A DNA stretch of 64,000 bases from Amaranthus tricolor (taxonomy: Eukaryota > Streptophyta > Magnoliopsida > Caryophyllales > Amaranthaceae), in the NCBI RefSeq assembly GCF_026212465.1, contig NC_080051.1, positions 19,114,905-19,178,904 on the forward strand. The letters run 5' to 3'. The notes under the pieces were generated by a model, which was not told where the DNA came from, made no database searches, and was given only the letters and a program-made list of their open reading frames with translations. How positions within the stretch are numbered: the first letter of the stretch is position 1; the number at the start of each line of letters is the position of its first letter. Of this stretch, positions 11,546 through 22,295 are shown piece after piece. Position numbers and translations under genes: made by a program.

Positions 11546-13460
11546 TTTTTTGAGAGTTAAAGTGTATTATATTACCCAATCTAACCAATTTACAACAAAA
11601 CTTCAAAATACAGCGAGGCTTACAAAAATCCTAGCCTACGCCTGCGCCTAAATTATAGGGAGTAAAACCAGGTTCTATCCCTATCAGATAGTCTATCTAA
11701 CTTATTTACATAAGAGACTCTTGTCTTTGCTATGAATTTAGCCTCCGCCAGGACTTGATCTGCTGTCCATACCCTTCCATTCCAAACTCGGTCATTTCGG
11801 GCCTTCCATATGGTGTAGGTGGTGGCTCCTACAGCCGCACAATAAACCATTTTACGAAACTTGTTTTCTTTATAGTTTCTCGATAGCCATACTAGGATGT
11901 TATCCAGTCGTTTGTGACAAGGTCGAGCTCCCATCCACTCTAGGACTCCAGAGATACACTCAGTGCTGAACCTGCACTCAAAGAATAAGTGTGTGGTGCT
12001 TTCTGTTCCTGTCTCGCATAGGCAGCAAGAGGTGTCCTCAGTAAGGTGCATCTTAGCCAAGCGGTCTCTTGTTTGCATACGGTTTTTGGCCCCAAGCCAC
12101 ATAATAAATTGGTGCTTCGGGAGGATCGCTCTATTCCATATTGCCTTATCCCACCTGATCGCAGTAGCTGCCGGTCTAATGCCATTGTACACTTCTTTGA
12201 TTGAGTACTCTCTAGCATATATATCAATCCCAGCTTCTATTAGGGTGTTTTTGATCTTGCAGAAGCTCTTCCAAACCCAGCTGCAAATTTGGGTGGGACA
12301 ATAGACACTCCAGCATTGTTCTTTGATGTAGATATCATGCACCCACTTCACCCACAAGTTGTCTGCCTTTTGAGCCACTGACCAAATATGTTTCCCCACC
12401 GCTGTGGTATTCCAGTGATCTAGACTTCGTATACCCAGTCCACCTTCTTTCTTCGGTTTTCATATGTCATCCCAAGCAACCGGACACATCTTATTACTTG
12501 AGGAGGTGCCATGCCATAGATATGCCCTGCAGACTCCAATAATGCGCTGGATGATTGCCTTGGGGAGAAGGAAGATTTGGCACCAGTATGAGCAAATGGA
12601 CATGAGAACTGAGTTCACTAATTGAAGCCGCCCTGCATATGAGAGATTCCTTGAGCTCCAGGTGCAGATCTTAGCACACATTTTATCCACCAGTCGCTCA
12701 CAATCATCTGGTCGAATTTTGCTTGGGCTCATAGGTACCCCCAAATAAGTGAATGGGAGTTTACCCCGCTTGAACCCCAAGAGCTCCTGTATCCTGTTGA
12801 TTATCAAGCTATCCATCCCCGCACAGAAGATTTCTGACTTTGCTGCGCTTATCTCTAGCCCCGTAGTGTCTGTGAATAGCTTGAGCCCAGCCAAGTTCAG
12901 AATTATTGTGTGGAGATCTCCTTTGGAGAACATGAGGATGTCATCCGCAAAGCAAAGGTGATTCAGGCCTATTCTTCTGCAAAGAGGGTGGTATTTATAC
13001 CCCTCCATCACGCTAATTTTCTTCATGATTCTAGTGAAGTATTCCATGCACAATGTGAAGAGAAGGGGGGATAAGGGATCACCTTGTCTCAATCCTCTGC
13101 TGGGATGAATGGGGGTGGAAGGGGAGCCATTAATCAACAGAGAGTATTGTGGAGAGGTGATGCATGTCCTAATCAGTCTAATGAAGTGCCCTGGAAATCC
13201 TATCGCCTCCATAAACTGAGTCATGAAGTCCCAATCCACCGTATCGTAGGCCTTTTTCACATCAAGTTTGAACATGCAACATGGTTGGGTTTGGCTTGGT
13301 CTGTAAAACCTCATCATATCTTGGCATATCAAGGTATTGTGCATGATGCTTCTTCCTTTGACAAACGCTCCCTGGTTGGGGCTAACGATGTCAGGAAGTA
13401 TCAAGCTGAGTCTGCTGCATAGAAGTTTTGAGATGCACTTGTATAATGTCAACAAGGTAT
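11546..13460 (-). mobile_element. 5'-truncated L1-type LINE
   Basis: The minus strand carries a reverse transcriptase, a zinc-binding RVT domain, a short 3' UTR and an A-tail, in that order. The endonuclease and the start of the reverse transcriptase are missing, the usual result of incomplete target-primed reverse transcription. ATT triplet repeats border both ends (11392-11540 and 13463-13487), so it either entered a triplet repeat or its target duplication lies within one. Confidence 0.85.
11653..13455 (-). pseudogene. LINE reverse transcriptase with RVT zinc-binding domain, one in-frame stop
   Basis: The upstream block (13455-12463) has the reverse transcriptase palm motifs KLDVKKAYDTVDW, GLRQGDPLSPLLF and the catalytic CFADDILMF. 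The downstream block (12399-11653) has the zf-RVT region with CCLCETG and THLFFEC followed by the C-terminal tail common in plant LINEs. The two blocks are in the same reading frame and are parted only by a TGA stop at 12460-12462, with open codons on both sides. The frame begins inside the finger region (LYKCISKLL), so about half of ORF2 (endonuclease and RT start) is absent. Retrotransposition by this copy is not expected. Confidence 0.9.
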
Positions 13461-13672
13461 TGTTATTATTATTATTATTATTATTATTAATTCTCTTGTT
13501 CTTGATTTATTCCTAACTTTATTATCTACAACAAATTCATAATAATAAACCAAGGGGGTTAATATCATGAAATTAAAACATCTTAATTTTTCTTATGGTT
13601 TATTATTATGAAAATATAAGAATTATTGCATTGTCATATATTTACAAAACTATTATATATTATGTAGAAAAT

Positions 13673-16600
13673 ATGACAGAGATTACTAAAAGATTATTTA
13701 ATATATTAGACTTAACTGGACAAAGTTTCTTAGAATAGAAAGAAGATACCATCATGAACTTAGAAGCTCAAAGACTTGAACATACTGCATTGGAAGTAGA
13801 AGAAAAGAATCCAACAGATGGAACTCAAGCTACTAAAATAAAGGTAGCTACAAATCAAGAAAAGGCCAAAGCCTTAGTGCTCTTGAGGCATCATATACAT
13901 TGTGGGACTCCCTTGTTGAAAGATTTGATCACCACAAAAGGGTGCTTCTTCCACAAGCTAGCCATGAGTGGAAGAATTTAAGAATTTCTGATTTTAAGAC
14001 TCCCAGTGAGTACAATTTAACATTATACCGAATTGCATCAATGTTGAAATACTGTGAAGACCCAGTGACTGATGCAGTAATGATTGAACTTACATTATTT
14101 ACTTTTCATCCATCAAATATTATTTTGCAACAACATAATGATCTTGTCTGGAAAAATCATAATATGAGACCTATTAGATCTCAGGCTATCCGTGAGACAC
14201 ACTCTACTGAAACACATGTGCCTGAAGCACATGCTGTTGAAAATAAAGGCCGTGGAAATTATAATAAGCGTAGTAAAGGACGTGAAAACTTTCGAGGATG
14301 AGGAAGAGGACGGGGACAAGGTTGTGGAAATTTTAATGGGCATGGTAGAAAGTTCCAAGGATCTGGTAGATGTCACTTTTCCCAAAATTGTCAAAATGGT
14401 TATTACAATAATAATTCTCGAAGGGGAAAACAAGTTGGATAACAAAATAAAAATAGCCATCACGAAGGAAAAGAAAGCATTTGTTACAAATATGGCATGA
14501 CAAGGCATTGAGCACGTACATATCGTACTGCCAAACATTTGGTGTAGCTGTATCTAGCTTCTCAAAAGAAAAAGGGAAAACGTGTACATGTCGTACATGA
14601 CAAGGCATTGAGCAACTCAATGCCTAATATTAATCCTTATAATAAAGCAAGCACGTCAATGCCTAATCTTGACCTCTTAGACTTCTATTTGGATGGCGAT
14701 AAAAATGAAAAAGAATATGACGAAGATATATGAATTTTTCTTAATGATGTTGTGATACTTAATTGTATTTTCTTTTTATATGCAATCTTTTTTTTTAAGG
14801 TTAATGAAATTTTATTTTAACTAATTATCTATCTATTTAATATGAAGATGTGGATCAGTTTGAAAATGGGTTCAAATGTCAATGCCTCCTAGATAGTGGA
14901 ACAATTCACACTATCCTAAAGCACAAAGGATATTTTTCTGAGTTGAAGATGGTGAAAGCAGATCTCATCACAATCTCTGGAACTACCAAACTAATAGAAG
15001 GATATGGAAAAACTCAAATAATACTTCCAAATGGGACAAAACTAGTAATTAATGATGCTTTATATTCGAGTAAATCTCAACGAAATCTCATAAGTTTCAA
15101 AGATGTACGCTAAAATGGTTATCATTTAGAAACAATGACCGAAAATCATAATGATTTTTTATACATCACATCTGAAAAATACGGCAAGATAAGCATTCAT
15201 TACCAGCATACTTATCAGGATTATATCGTATTGATATAAAACCGGTTGAGATAAATATGGTGTCTAACCAAAAGTTAGATAATAAAGAAATAATGAATTT
15301 ATGGCATGATTGATTGGGTCATCCTAGTGTGGTATTGATGCGAAAAATTATTGAAAATTCAATTGGGCATCCAATGAAGAAAATGAGAATTCCTCAACCA
15401 AATGAATTATCATGTTCTGCATGCTCACAAGGCAAATTGCTAATTAGACCATCTTTAAATAAAATTGCTATTGAAACTCCTAAGTTTCTAAAAAGAATTC
15501 ATGGAGAAATATGTGGGCCAATTAATCCTGCTTCTGGACCATTAAGATATTTTATGGTGTTGATTAATGCCTCAACACGATGGTCACATGTAAGTCTCCT
15601 ACAAACTAGAAATGTGGCATTTGCGAAATTACTTGCTCAATTTCCAGATCATACAATTAAGCGAATAAGGCTTATTAATACCGTATAATTTACATCTCAA
15701 ACTTTTAATGATTATTGTATGTCAATTGGAATTGACGTAGAACATCTAGTAACTCATGTCCATACTCTAAATGGTTTGGCTGAATCATTGATTAAAAGAC
15801 TCCAATTAATAGCAAGACCATTATTAATGAGGTCGAAATTGCCATCATCTACGTGGGGCCATGCAATAATACATGTATCATCATTGATAAGATTGAAACC
15901 AAGTGCTTATCATAAATATTTACCACAACAATTAGTGCATGGTCAAGAACCAAATATATCACACTTGAAAATATTTGGATGTGCAGTATATGTCCTTATT
16001 GCACCACCCCAACGTACAAAAATAGGCCCACAAAGAAGGATGGGAATTTATGTTGGATTTGTATGCCCATCAATTATCAAATATTTAGAACCAATGACTG
16101 ATGATTTATTTAATGCTAGATTTGCAAATTGTCATTTTAATGAGACAATATTTACATCCTTAGGGGGAAAGAAAGTGGACCCAAATAAGAAGGTAATACA
16201 TCTCACATGGAATGCAATACGGTTGAAAATATATGATCCAAAAACAAATGCTTTTAAACTAGAAGTTAGAAAAATTGCCATAATCAATATATTGCAAACA
16301 GATTACCTAATGCATTTGTAGAAACAAAGCAAGTGACAAAATCATATATTCCTGCGGAAAATGTTCCAGCACGAATTGAAATTCCCATTGATAACAAGCC
16401 ACTGAAAATGAATCTCTTGCACGCCGGAAGCGTGGAAGGCCACTTGGTTCAAAGGATTTGAAACAAAGAAAATCCAAAAGGTTGAATACAATGGCAAATG
16501 TTATCAATATTACTTTTTCAATGAATCGTAAAGAAACAAGTTTTGGAGATGAGGATGAAAATATCAGAGAAGAAGAAAATAATGATATAAAAGATAACAA

Positions 16601-17760
16601 TGAAATTTCAATTAATTACTTATTTCAACTAAACGGCAACTAAATCGAAAGAATGTTATTATTAATGATGCATTTGCTCATTCAATTGCCACTGAAATAA
16701 CATTTGATGAAAATGATATAGAACCAAGAACGATACAAGAATGTCGGCGTAGGAATGATTGGCCAAAATGGAAAGATGCAATTCAAGCAGAATTAAAGTC
16801 ACTTGAGTAACGAGAAGTTTTTGGACAAATTACCCAAACACCAAATGGTATAAAACCACAAATTACGAGACATATTTTTCATAAAGCTGAAAAGGTCACT
16901 TTATGGGCTAAAACAATCTAAAAGAATGTGGTACAACCGTTTTAGTGAATATCTCTTGAAAGAAGGATTTAAAAATGATCAAATCAGCCCTTGTGCATTT
17001 ATTAAACGGACTCAATTAGGATTTTCTATAATTGCAGTTTATGTTGATGATTTAAACATCATTGGAACTTCCAAAGAGCTTGAACAAACTGCAAAATACC
17101 TGATGAAAGAATTTGAAATGAAAGATATTGGGAAAACCAAATTTTGCCTTGGATTACAAATAGAGCACTTAAGGGGTGGAATCTTTGTGCACCAATCCAA
17201 TTATACAGAAAAGGTTCTAAAAAGATTTCATATGATAGTACGATCATTAAAACCAAATGATGATCCATTTCGACCTTGTGAAGAAGGCGAGGAGATTCTT
17301 GATCCTGAAGTGCCTTACTTAAGCGCAATTGGAGCTCTGATGTATCTAGCTAATAACACAAAACCTGATATTGCTTTCACTGTTAATTTATTAGCTAGGT
17401 ATAGCAATTCATCAACAAAGAGACATTAGAGTGGGATAAAACATTTGTTGCGCTACCTTCATGGAACTAAAGATCTCAGATTATTTTATCGATCAAAGCA
17501 AGATGCTACTCTTATTGGATATGCAGATGCTGGATACTTATGAAATCCTCATAAAGCTAAATCACAAAATGGATATGTGTTCACATATGGAGGTACCGCA
17601 ATATCTTAGAGATCCACAAAACAGACACTGACCGCTACATCATCAAACCATGCAGAATTGATCGCCCTTTATGAAATACGTAGAAAATACATTTGGTTAA
17701 GGTCAGTAATTGGTCATATTCAAGTAGAGAATGCATTCAATGTAGTTATAAGTAGAACTT
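13673..17760 (+). pseudogene. Decayed Ty1/copia retrotransposon, gag-pol remnant
   Basis: Remnants occur in the order expected for copia. Gag starts about 13673 and continues to 14301. The protease is near 14880 (CLLDSGTIHTIL). GAG-pre-integrase and the integrase core span 15300-15700 (GHPSVVLMRKI, CSACSQGKL) and continue at 15719-16321 (NGLAESLIKRLQLIARPLLM). The start of the reverse transcriptase is about 16735-16810. The palm follows at 16926-17429 (VYVDDLNIIG). RNase H traces run to about 17760 (LTATSSNHAEL). The frame is broken by many stops and shifts, and a large part of the reverse transcriptase fingers (about 16850-16900) is deleted. No LTR pair was found, so this is an old, inactive copy. 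Confidence 0.85.
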
Positions 17761-18074
17761 GCCTATAAAGATGAAAGTTCACCAATGTTGAAATCACACC
17801 AATGAGTTAAAACCTTTCTATCTTCTAACTTTTACACATTTTACTTCCTCGTTATCTGTCTAAATTTTAACAAATATCAATTTTTTATAATTCAACTAAG
17901 TACAATTAATGATTTTTAGAATTGAAATAGTGTGTCAACATTCAACAAGTGGACTCAAATGACACATTTTAATTAGAATAGAAGGAATTATTAATTATTA
18001 TTTTTTTTGATAGCAGAAGGAATTATCATTGAACTTCCTTAACTTGTTAATTTTAGTCCACATTTCCCCGCCAA

Positions 18075-18212
18075 ATGCAATACAAACTCCCCCAAAAAAA
18101 CGCCATTAACAACAATGAACCGTTATTTCATGAACAAGACCTTCCTTCGTCTTCTTTCATATTGCATCTTTTTCTTCCTTCTACGCTTCATCTTCATCAT
18201 TTCCTTCAATGA
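18075..18212 (+). promoter_or_regulatory. Possible upstream ORF overlapping the DUF7870 gene start
   Basis: An ATG at 18075, 40 bases upstream of the main ATG and in a different frame, opens 45 codons and ends at a TGA at 18210-18212 inside the main gene. If the transcript starts upstream of it, scanning ribosomes would meet it first and main-frame initiation would be reduced. The transcript start is not known. Related Arabidopsis genes are annotated with a conserved upstream peptide (CPuORF47), but I cannot confirm that this peptide matches. Confidence 0.35.
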
Positions 18213-19533
18213 AACTTTCTGCAATCATTATTCCTCCAATTTCTGCTTCTTTTCAACCTCAAAATCTCATCAAAATGCAGATTCTTCTCATAGCAATCTT
18301 CTTCAAAACGACTTTCGAACCTCTAATCAGTATGAATTTTACTCCTCCATTTTCCAAGATTTAATCTTTAATGGCTTCGTATCTTCCAATTCTTCTTCTT
18401 TCACTTTCTCGAAATCCGATATTATTGCCCTTCAAGACCTTGGTGTGAATCAGACATTTTCCTCTTTTGAAATATCTGATCATTCTTTTGATTTTATGTT
18501 CTTTCATGATTTTGATTTTCCTTCTTCAATTTCTCTTATGGGTATTGTTTTTCAGATCAACAGAACACTAAATCCATCTGGGTTTCTTGTAATTCACACA
18601 AAAAACAAAGATTTTTATGCATTTCAATCAATTCTTGAACTTTTTACTTTCTGCAATTCAATTAGGGTTCGTGATATCCATGGTTCTACCCCATCAATAC
18701 CTTCAATTCGTGAAATCATTCTGCAAAAATCAGTAAACCCAATTCATAAACATGATAAAAAATCTGATCAATGCTCGATTCTCGAGTATAAATTCCAATT
18801 AATCAATGATTTAGAACCCTTAATCGAAAAAGAACCATTAAAACCATGGATTACATTGAAAAGAAACATGAAGAATGTAAAGTATTTAACATCCATGGTG
18901 GATATAAGCTTCAAACCAAGATATATTTATATCGATGTGGGATCTCGAAACTATGGATCTAGTATAGGAAGCTGGTTCAAAAGGGTTTATCCAAAACAGA
19001 ACAAAAGTTTTGAGATTTACGCCATTGAAGCTGATAAAGAATTCCATGGCGAATACAGGTCAAAGAAAGATGTAACCCTTTTACCATTTGCAGCTTGGTT
19101 AAGGAATGAGACATTGTTCTTTGAGATAAACAGAGAACCCAGAAAGAAAAATGAAGAATACAGAGGGAAAATGGGGAAGAACAGGGGAATGGGAAGGATT
19201 GATCCAGTACAATCATCAGAAAGATTTGTAAGAAATGTGGGGAAGATTAGGGGATTTGATTTAGCAGAATGGTTGAAGAATGAATTTGAGGAAAGGGATT
19301 TTGTTGTGATGAAAATGGATATTGAAGGTACTGAGTTTAATTTGATTCCTAGGTTGATTGAAACTGGTGCAATTTGTTTGATTGATGAGATGTTTTTGGA
19401 ATGTCATTATAATCGATGGCAGAGGTGTTGTCCTGGTGTAAGAAGTCCAAAGTATGAAAAGAGTTATGTTGAATGCTTTCAATTGTTTAGTTCTTTAAGG
19501 AATAGACGTGTTTTTGTTCATCAATGGTGGTAG
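18115..19533 (+). CDS. DUF7870/FkbM-like methyltransferase superfamily membrane protein
   Basis: Single-exon gene of 472 residues. Residues about 9-30 form a hydrophobic signal-anchor (LLSYCIFFFLLRFIFIISF), consistent with a type II Golgi or secretory-pathway protein. A variable middle includes a weak methyltransferase-like half (FMFFHDFDF, LNPSGFLVIHTKN). The conserved C-terminal half resembles FkbM-type SAM-dependent methyltransferases: YIDVGSRNYGSSIGSWF at about 271, YAIEADKEF, FDLAEWLK, KMDIEGTEF at about 401, then ECHYNRWQRC. This matches the plant family annotated as S-adenosyl-methionine-dependent methyltransferase superfamily (DUF7870); its substrate is not established. The frame is intact, begins at a good ATG (AACAATG), and ends in HQWW. 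No introns are needed. It is flanked by transposon remains on both sides. Confidence 0.85.
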   Translation: MNRYFMNKTFLRLLSYCIFFFLLRFIFIISFNETFCNHYSSNFCFFSTSKSHQNADSSHSNLLQNDFRTSNQYEFYSSIFQDLIFNGFVSSNSSSFTFSKSDIIALQDLGVNQTFSSFEISDHSFDFMFFHDFDFPSSISLMGIVFQINRTLNPSGFLVIHTKNKDFYAFQSILELFTFCNSIRVRDIHGSTPSIPSIREIILQKSVNPIHKHDKKSDQCSILEYKFQLINDLEPLIEKEPLKPWITLKRNMKNVKYLTSMVDISFKPRYIYIDVGSRNYGSSIGSWFKRVYPKQNKSFEIYAIEADKEFHGEYRSKKDVTLLPFAAWLRNETLFFEINREPRKKNEEYRGKMGKNRGMGRIDPVQSSERFVRNVGKIRGFDLAEWLKNEFEERDFVVMKMDIEGTEFNLIPRLIETGAICLIDEMFLECHYNRWQRCCPGVRSPKYEKSYVECFQLFSSLRNRRVFVHQWW

Positions 19534-19544
19534 TGCAAAAATAC

Positions 19545-19700
19545 GACTTTGGTCATGATCACGGTAATGTTCGCTAAACGGATTTCACATTGCGGTCAAT
19601 CTAGCTTTTATTTCGGTTGCGGTAAAGTCTAAAGTCTTTACAATACGGCTACGATATGATAATGCACACTTATTTTTCACTATGATGGTTGCTACGCAAA
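19545..19700. repeat. Dispersed repeat, related to 22110-22280
   Basis: This stretch shares CGGTAA..CGAAACGGATTT-type wording and a CTTATTTTTCAC-ATGG block, in the same order, with sequence just upstream of the first CHX gene. Similarity is moderate. The nature is unknown, possibly a SINE or MITE fragment. Confidence 0.4.
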
Positions 19701-20300
19701 GTAATGGACTTGAATGATGAATGGATAGGTTTTAGATTAGATGGGATTAATCATTAGAAAAATGTAATGGAGAGCAGACAAATTTTTATTTTTCAGGTGA
19801 TCTTTTTGGTATAAAGTTTACGCAGAAAAAATGTCATGTATATAAGCAATACTACATTCAACACCATAGTCATATACTAAATTACTAATATGGGTCAAGC
19901 CAACATTTGTAGTTGAAAAATATGAAAAATATTAGTGGAGGAAAGAAATAGTGATTGAGGTAAATAGAACTGATACTGTTGTTTCTGGTATCTTGTAGAT
20001 CCTAGGCAAAATAACAAATACGAGTTCTTCCTATAAATGATTGATTATGGTCTTTAATAAAGTATTTTAAAAAATAATAAACACAAATCTATTATATTAA
20101 GATGAATTGTTTTCTTCATGATTCATCTTTTTTCTCTTTTATAAAACATGACTTTACTTAAAAATGTTTACTGTAAACTGAATAATTACACTGAAATTAG
20201 GCCCCCTAATCCCTTATGTATGCTAGGCCTGGAACGGTGGCACTTCTTGCCTACCCCAGGAACGGCCCTAGAAGTGATTAATATGTACATAATATTTTAA

Positions 20301-20756
20301 GGAAAAATTACCTAGAATAATCTAACATTTTCATGACTTTTCTACAATAATCCCACTTATTAATTAACCATGAATAATCCCAACTTTAGGATACATTTGT
20401 ATAGAGTAACCTTGGGTATCCCAATAACCTGCTATAGTAGGTAATTCACCAAAAAAGTAAACTGAAAATTGATTTAAAATTAGAGAAAAATTTTGAAAAT
20501 TTACATAAAAAATTTTGATAGATAAAAAAAATCATAAATTTTTTTTAACACTTTGTCGACATTTTATTTCGATTTTATCTTTTTTCTTTTAAAAAAAATC
20601 ATAAAAAAAAATAAAACTTGGTATAGCAAGTCATCCGGTACACTGGTTTACTCTAGGAAAATACTCCTTAAAGTTGGAATTATTCATGTTTGATCAATAG
20701 GTGGGATTACTGTAGGAAAATCATGAATAGGTTGGATTATTCTAAGTAATTTTTCC
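20301..20756. mobile_element. MITE family A, copy 1
   Basis: Terminal inverted repeats start GGAAAAATTACCTAGAATAA and end TTCTAAGTAATTTTTCC, with further paired blocks inside (ACAATAATCCCAC / GTGGGATTACTG). Flanking TAA on both sides fits a 3-bp duplication (PIF/Harbinger Tourist type). Related copies lie at 37.64-38.04 and 42.96-43.39 kb. Confidence 0.7.
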
Positions 20757-20763
20757 TAATATT

Positions 20764-20973
20764 AACGGTTTGTTTGGTTATTAATATTAAACGATAGTAA
20801 GGAAAATGATTTAAAGTGCAAATTTTTGTAAAATGTATCATTTTATTTTCTTGTTCGTGAACTTTTAAACATTAAAATATATTTTTTTTATATTATCAAC
20901 AGATTTTTTAACCAAAATTACACTAATTTTTTTATTATCAATCTCACTATTTATTTACTACCAAACCGACAGT
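20764..20973. mobile_element. Possible small MITE next to family A copy 1
   Basis: ACGGTTTGTTTGGTTATTAA at the left and TTTACTACCAAACCGAC at the right are imperfect inverted repeats. No target duplication was resolved. Confidence 0.3.
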
Positions 20974-22109
20974 AGAAGAAATGATGTGGACAATTGCCAA
21001 AATAAATGATAAAAAGTAAATTCAAGACAAACTAAAAAAAAAGGTTGGTGCAATTTCATAAGAATATGGGACTATCAATAACTAACCACATATAATAGAT
21101 TTTATCAATTTTCAAGCCACCTCTTGAAATTAGACTATTTTTTGTATTATATACCACAAAATTAAATTCAAACGTTTCCTAATTTAACTTCAAAATAAAA
21201 TATTATTCATATCACAACGAAATCACATATTAATTACACATACAAAGAAATAAAAAATTATCCAACTAAAATGTGTCAAATTCAAATTTGAGATCATTCA
21301 AATATACATCTCTTATAATGACAAATGGTTTAAGTGATTAAAATTAAATTTACATTTTTTCCACCAATCATAAATGTTAAAAGTAATTTCTGTTTTTCTA
21401 CTTACATCATTTACTTTTATGTTTTTGATAAATTGATTTGTAATTAGAGTGAAAATAGTTCAAGTATAATTAGAGTTAAAATTTAGAAAAATGAGTAAAA
21501 TCATAGAAGTATATTTTATGAGAAAGTTGGAAAAATATATAAATGAAATGAAAAGAGAAGTAAAATATGTAAATTAGAATTAAAAAATAATACAAGTCAT
21601 AATCATTTATTTATAAAAATATGATAAATTTAATAAAATTGACTATAAAGGAAAATAAAGCTAATTTTGTGACACAAAAGACTATGTTATTATATGCAAA
21701 TGCTTAATTTGGCTCAAATATATAGCCAAGGTTTAATCTTTGATTGTACTTCCTTTGTTTCCCTCTCATTTCTATCCTTTAATTCCAATTGCTCCTCCAT
21801 CCATCTTTATCTCTCAAATACCTAAACATCTTCCTCTTCTTCTCTTTCCTCTTTTTTTTATTTTCCTCTTTTAAATCTATGCATAAAGATATTCTAAAAC
21901 AAATCAAGCAAGATGATGAATTATATTTAATTTTTACCATCAAAATTTGTGTTGGGGAATCAATAGAACAAGCTTCACATTATAAGCAACATTTTGAAGT
22001 ATGATGATTGATGATCATAGTAGGAAGTTTTTCATTTCCATGGGGATAACTCAAATTGCATTGCTCAAAAAGATGAAAGTAATAATGAGATGAATCCATA
22101 GAGGCAAAA
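20974..22109. other. Non-coding AT-rich DNA upstream of CHX gene 1
   Basis: No gene is seen. A pyrimidine-rich stretch (about 21745-21870) could belong to the leader of the CHX transcript, but no promoter element can be assigned with confidence. Confidence 0.4.
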
Positions 22110-22280
22110 CTAAGTTTTGTAGCGGTAACGGTAGCGAAACGGATTTTATAGTTAATACGGATGATTTCACGATCATTGCAAACTATATTTGGTAGCGGTA
22201 AACTCAAAAATCTTTAAAAATCAAACATAATACGGTGATGCGGTCTTATTTTTCACGATGGATTAATCACCCTTACGACA
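22110..22280. repeat. Dispersed repeat just upstream of CHX gene 1
   Basis: Second member of the repeat also seen at 19545-19700. It ends about 15 bases before the proposed CHX start codon, so it may contribute to that gene's 5' leader. Confidence 0.35.
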
Positions 22281-22295
22281 ACGTCAATAAGAAGA

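Noticed and set aside
14113..14620. Minus-strand open frames opposite the copia gag
   Set aside because: They are shadows of the gag remnant and show no domain.
13463..17760. LTR pair around the decayed copia element
   Set aside because: No matching direct repeats were found on either side, so no LTRs are annotated.
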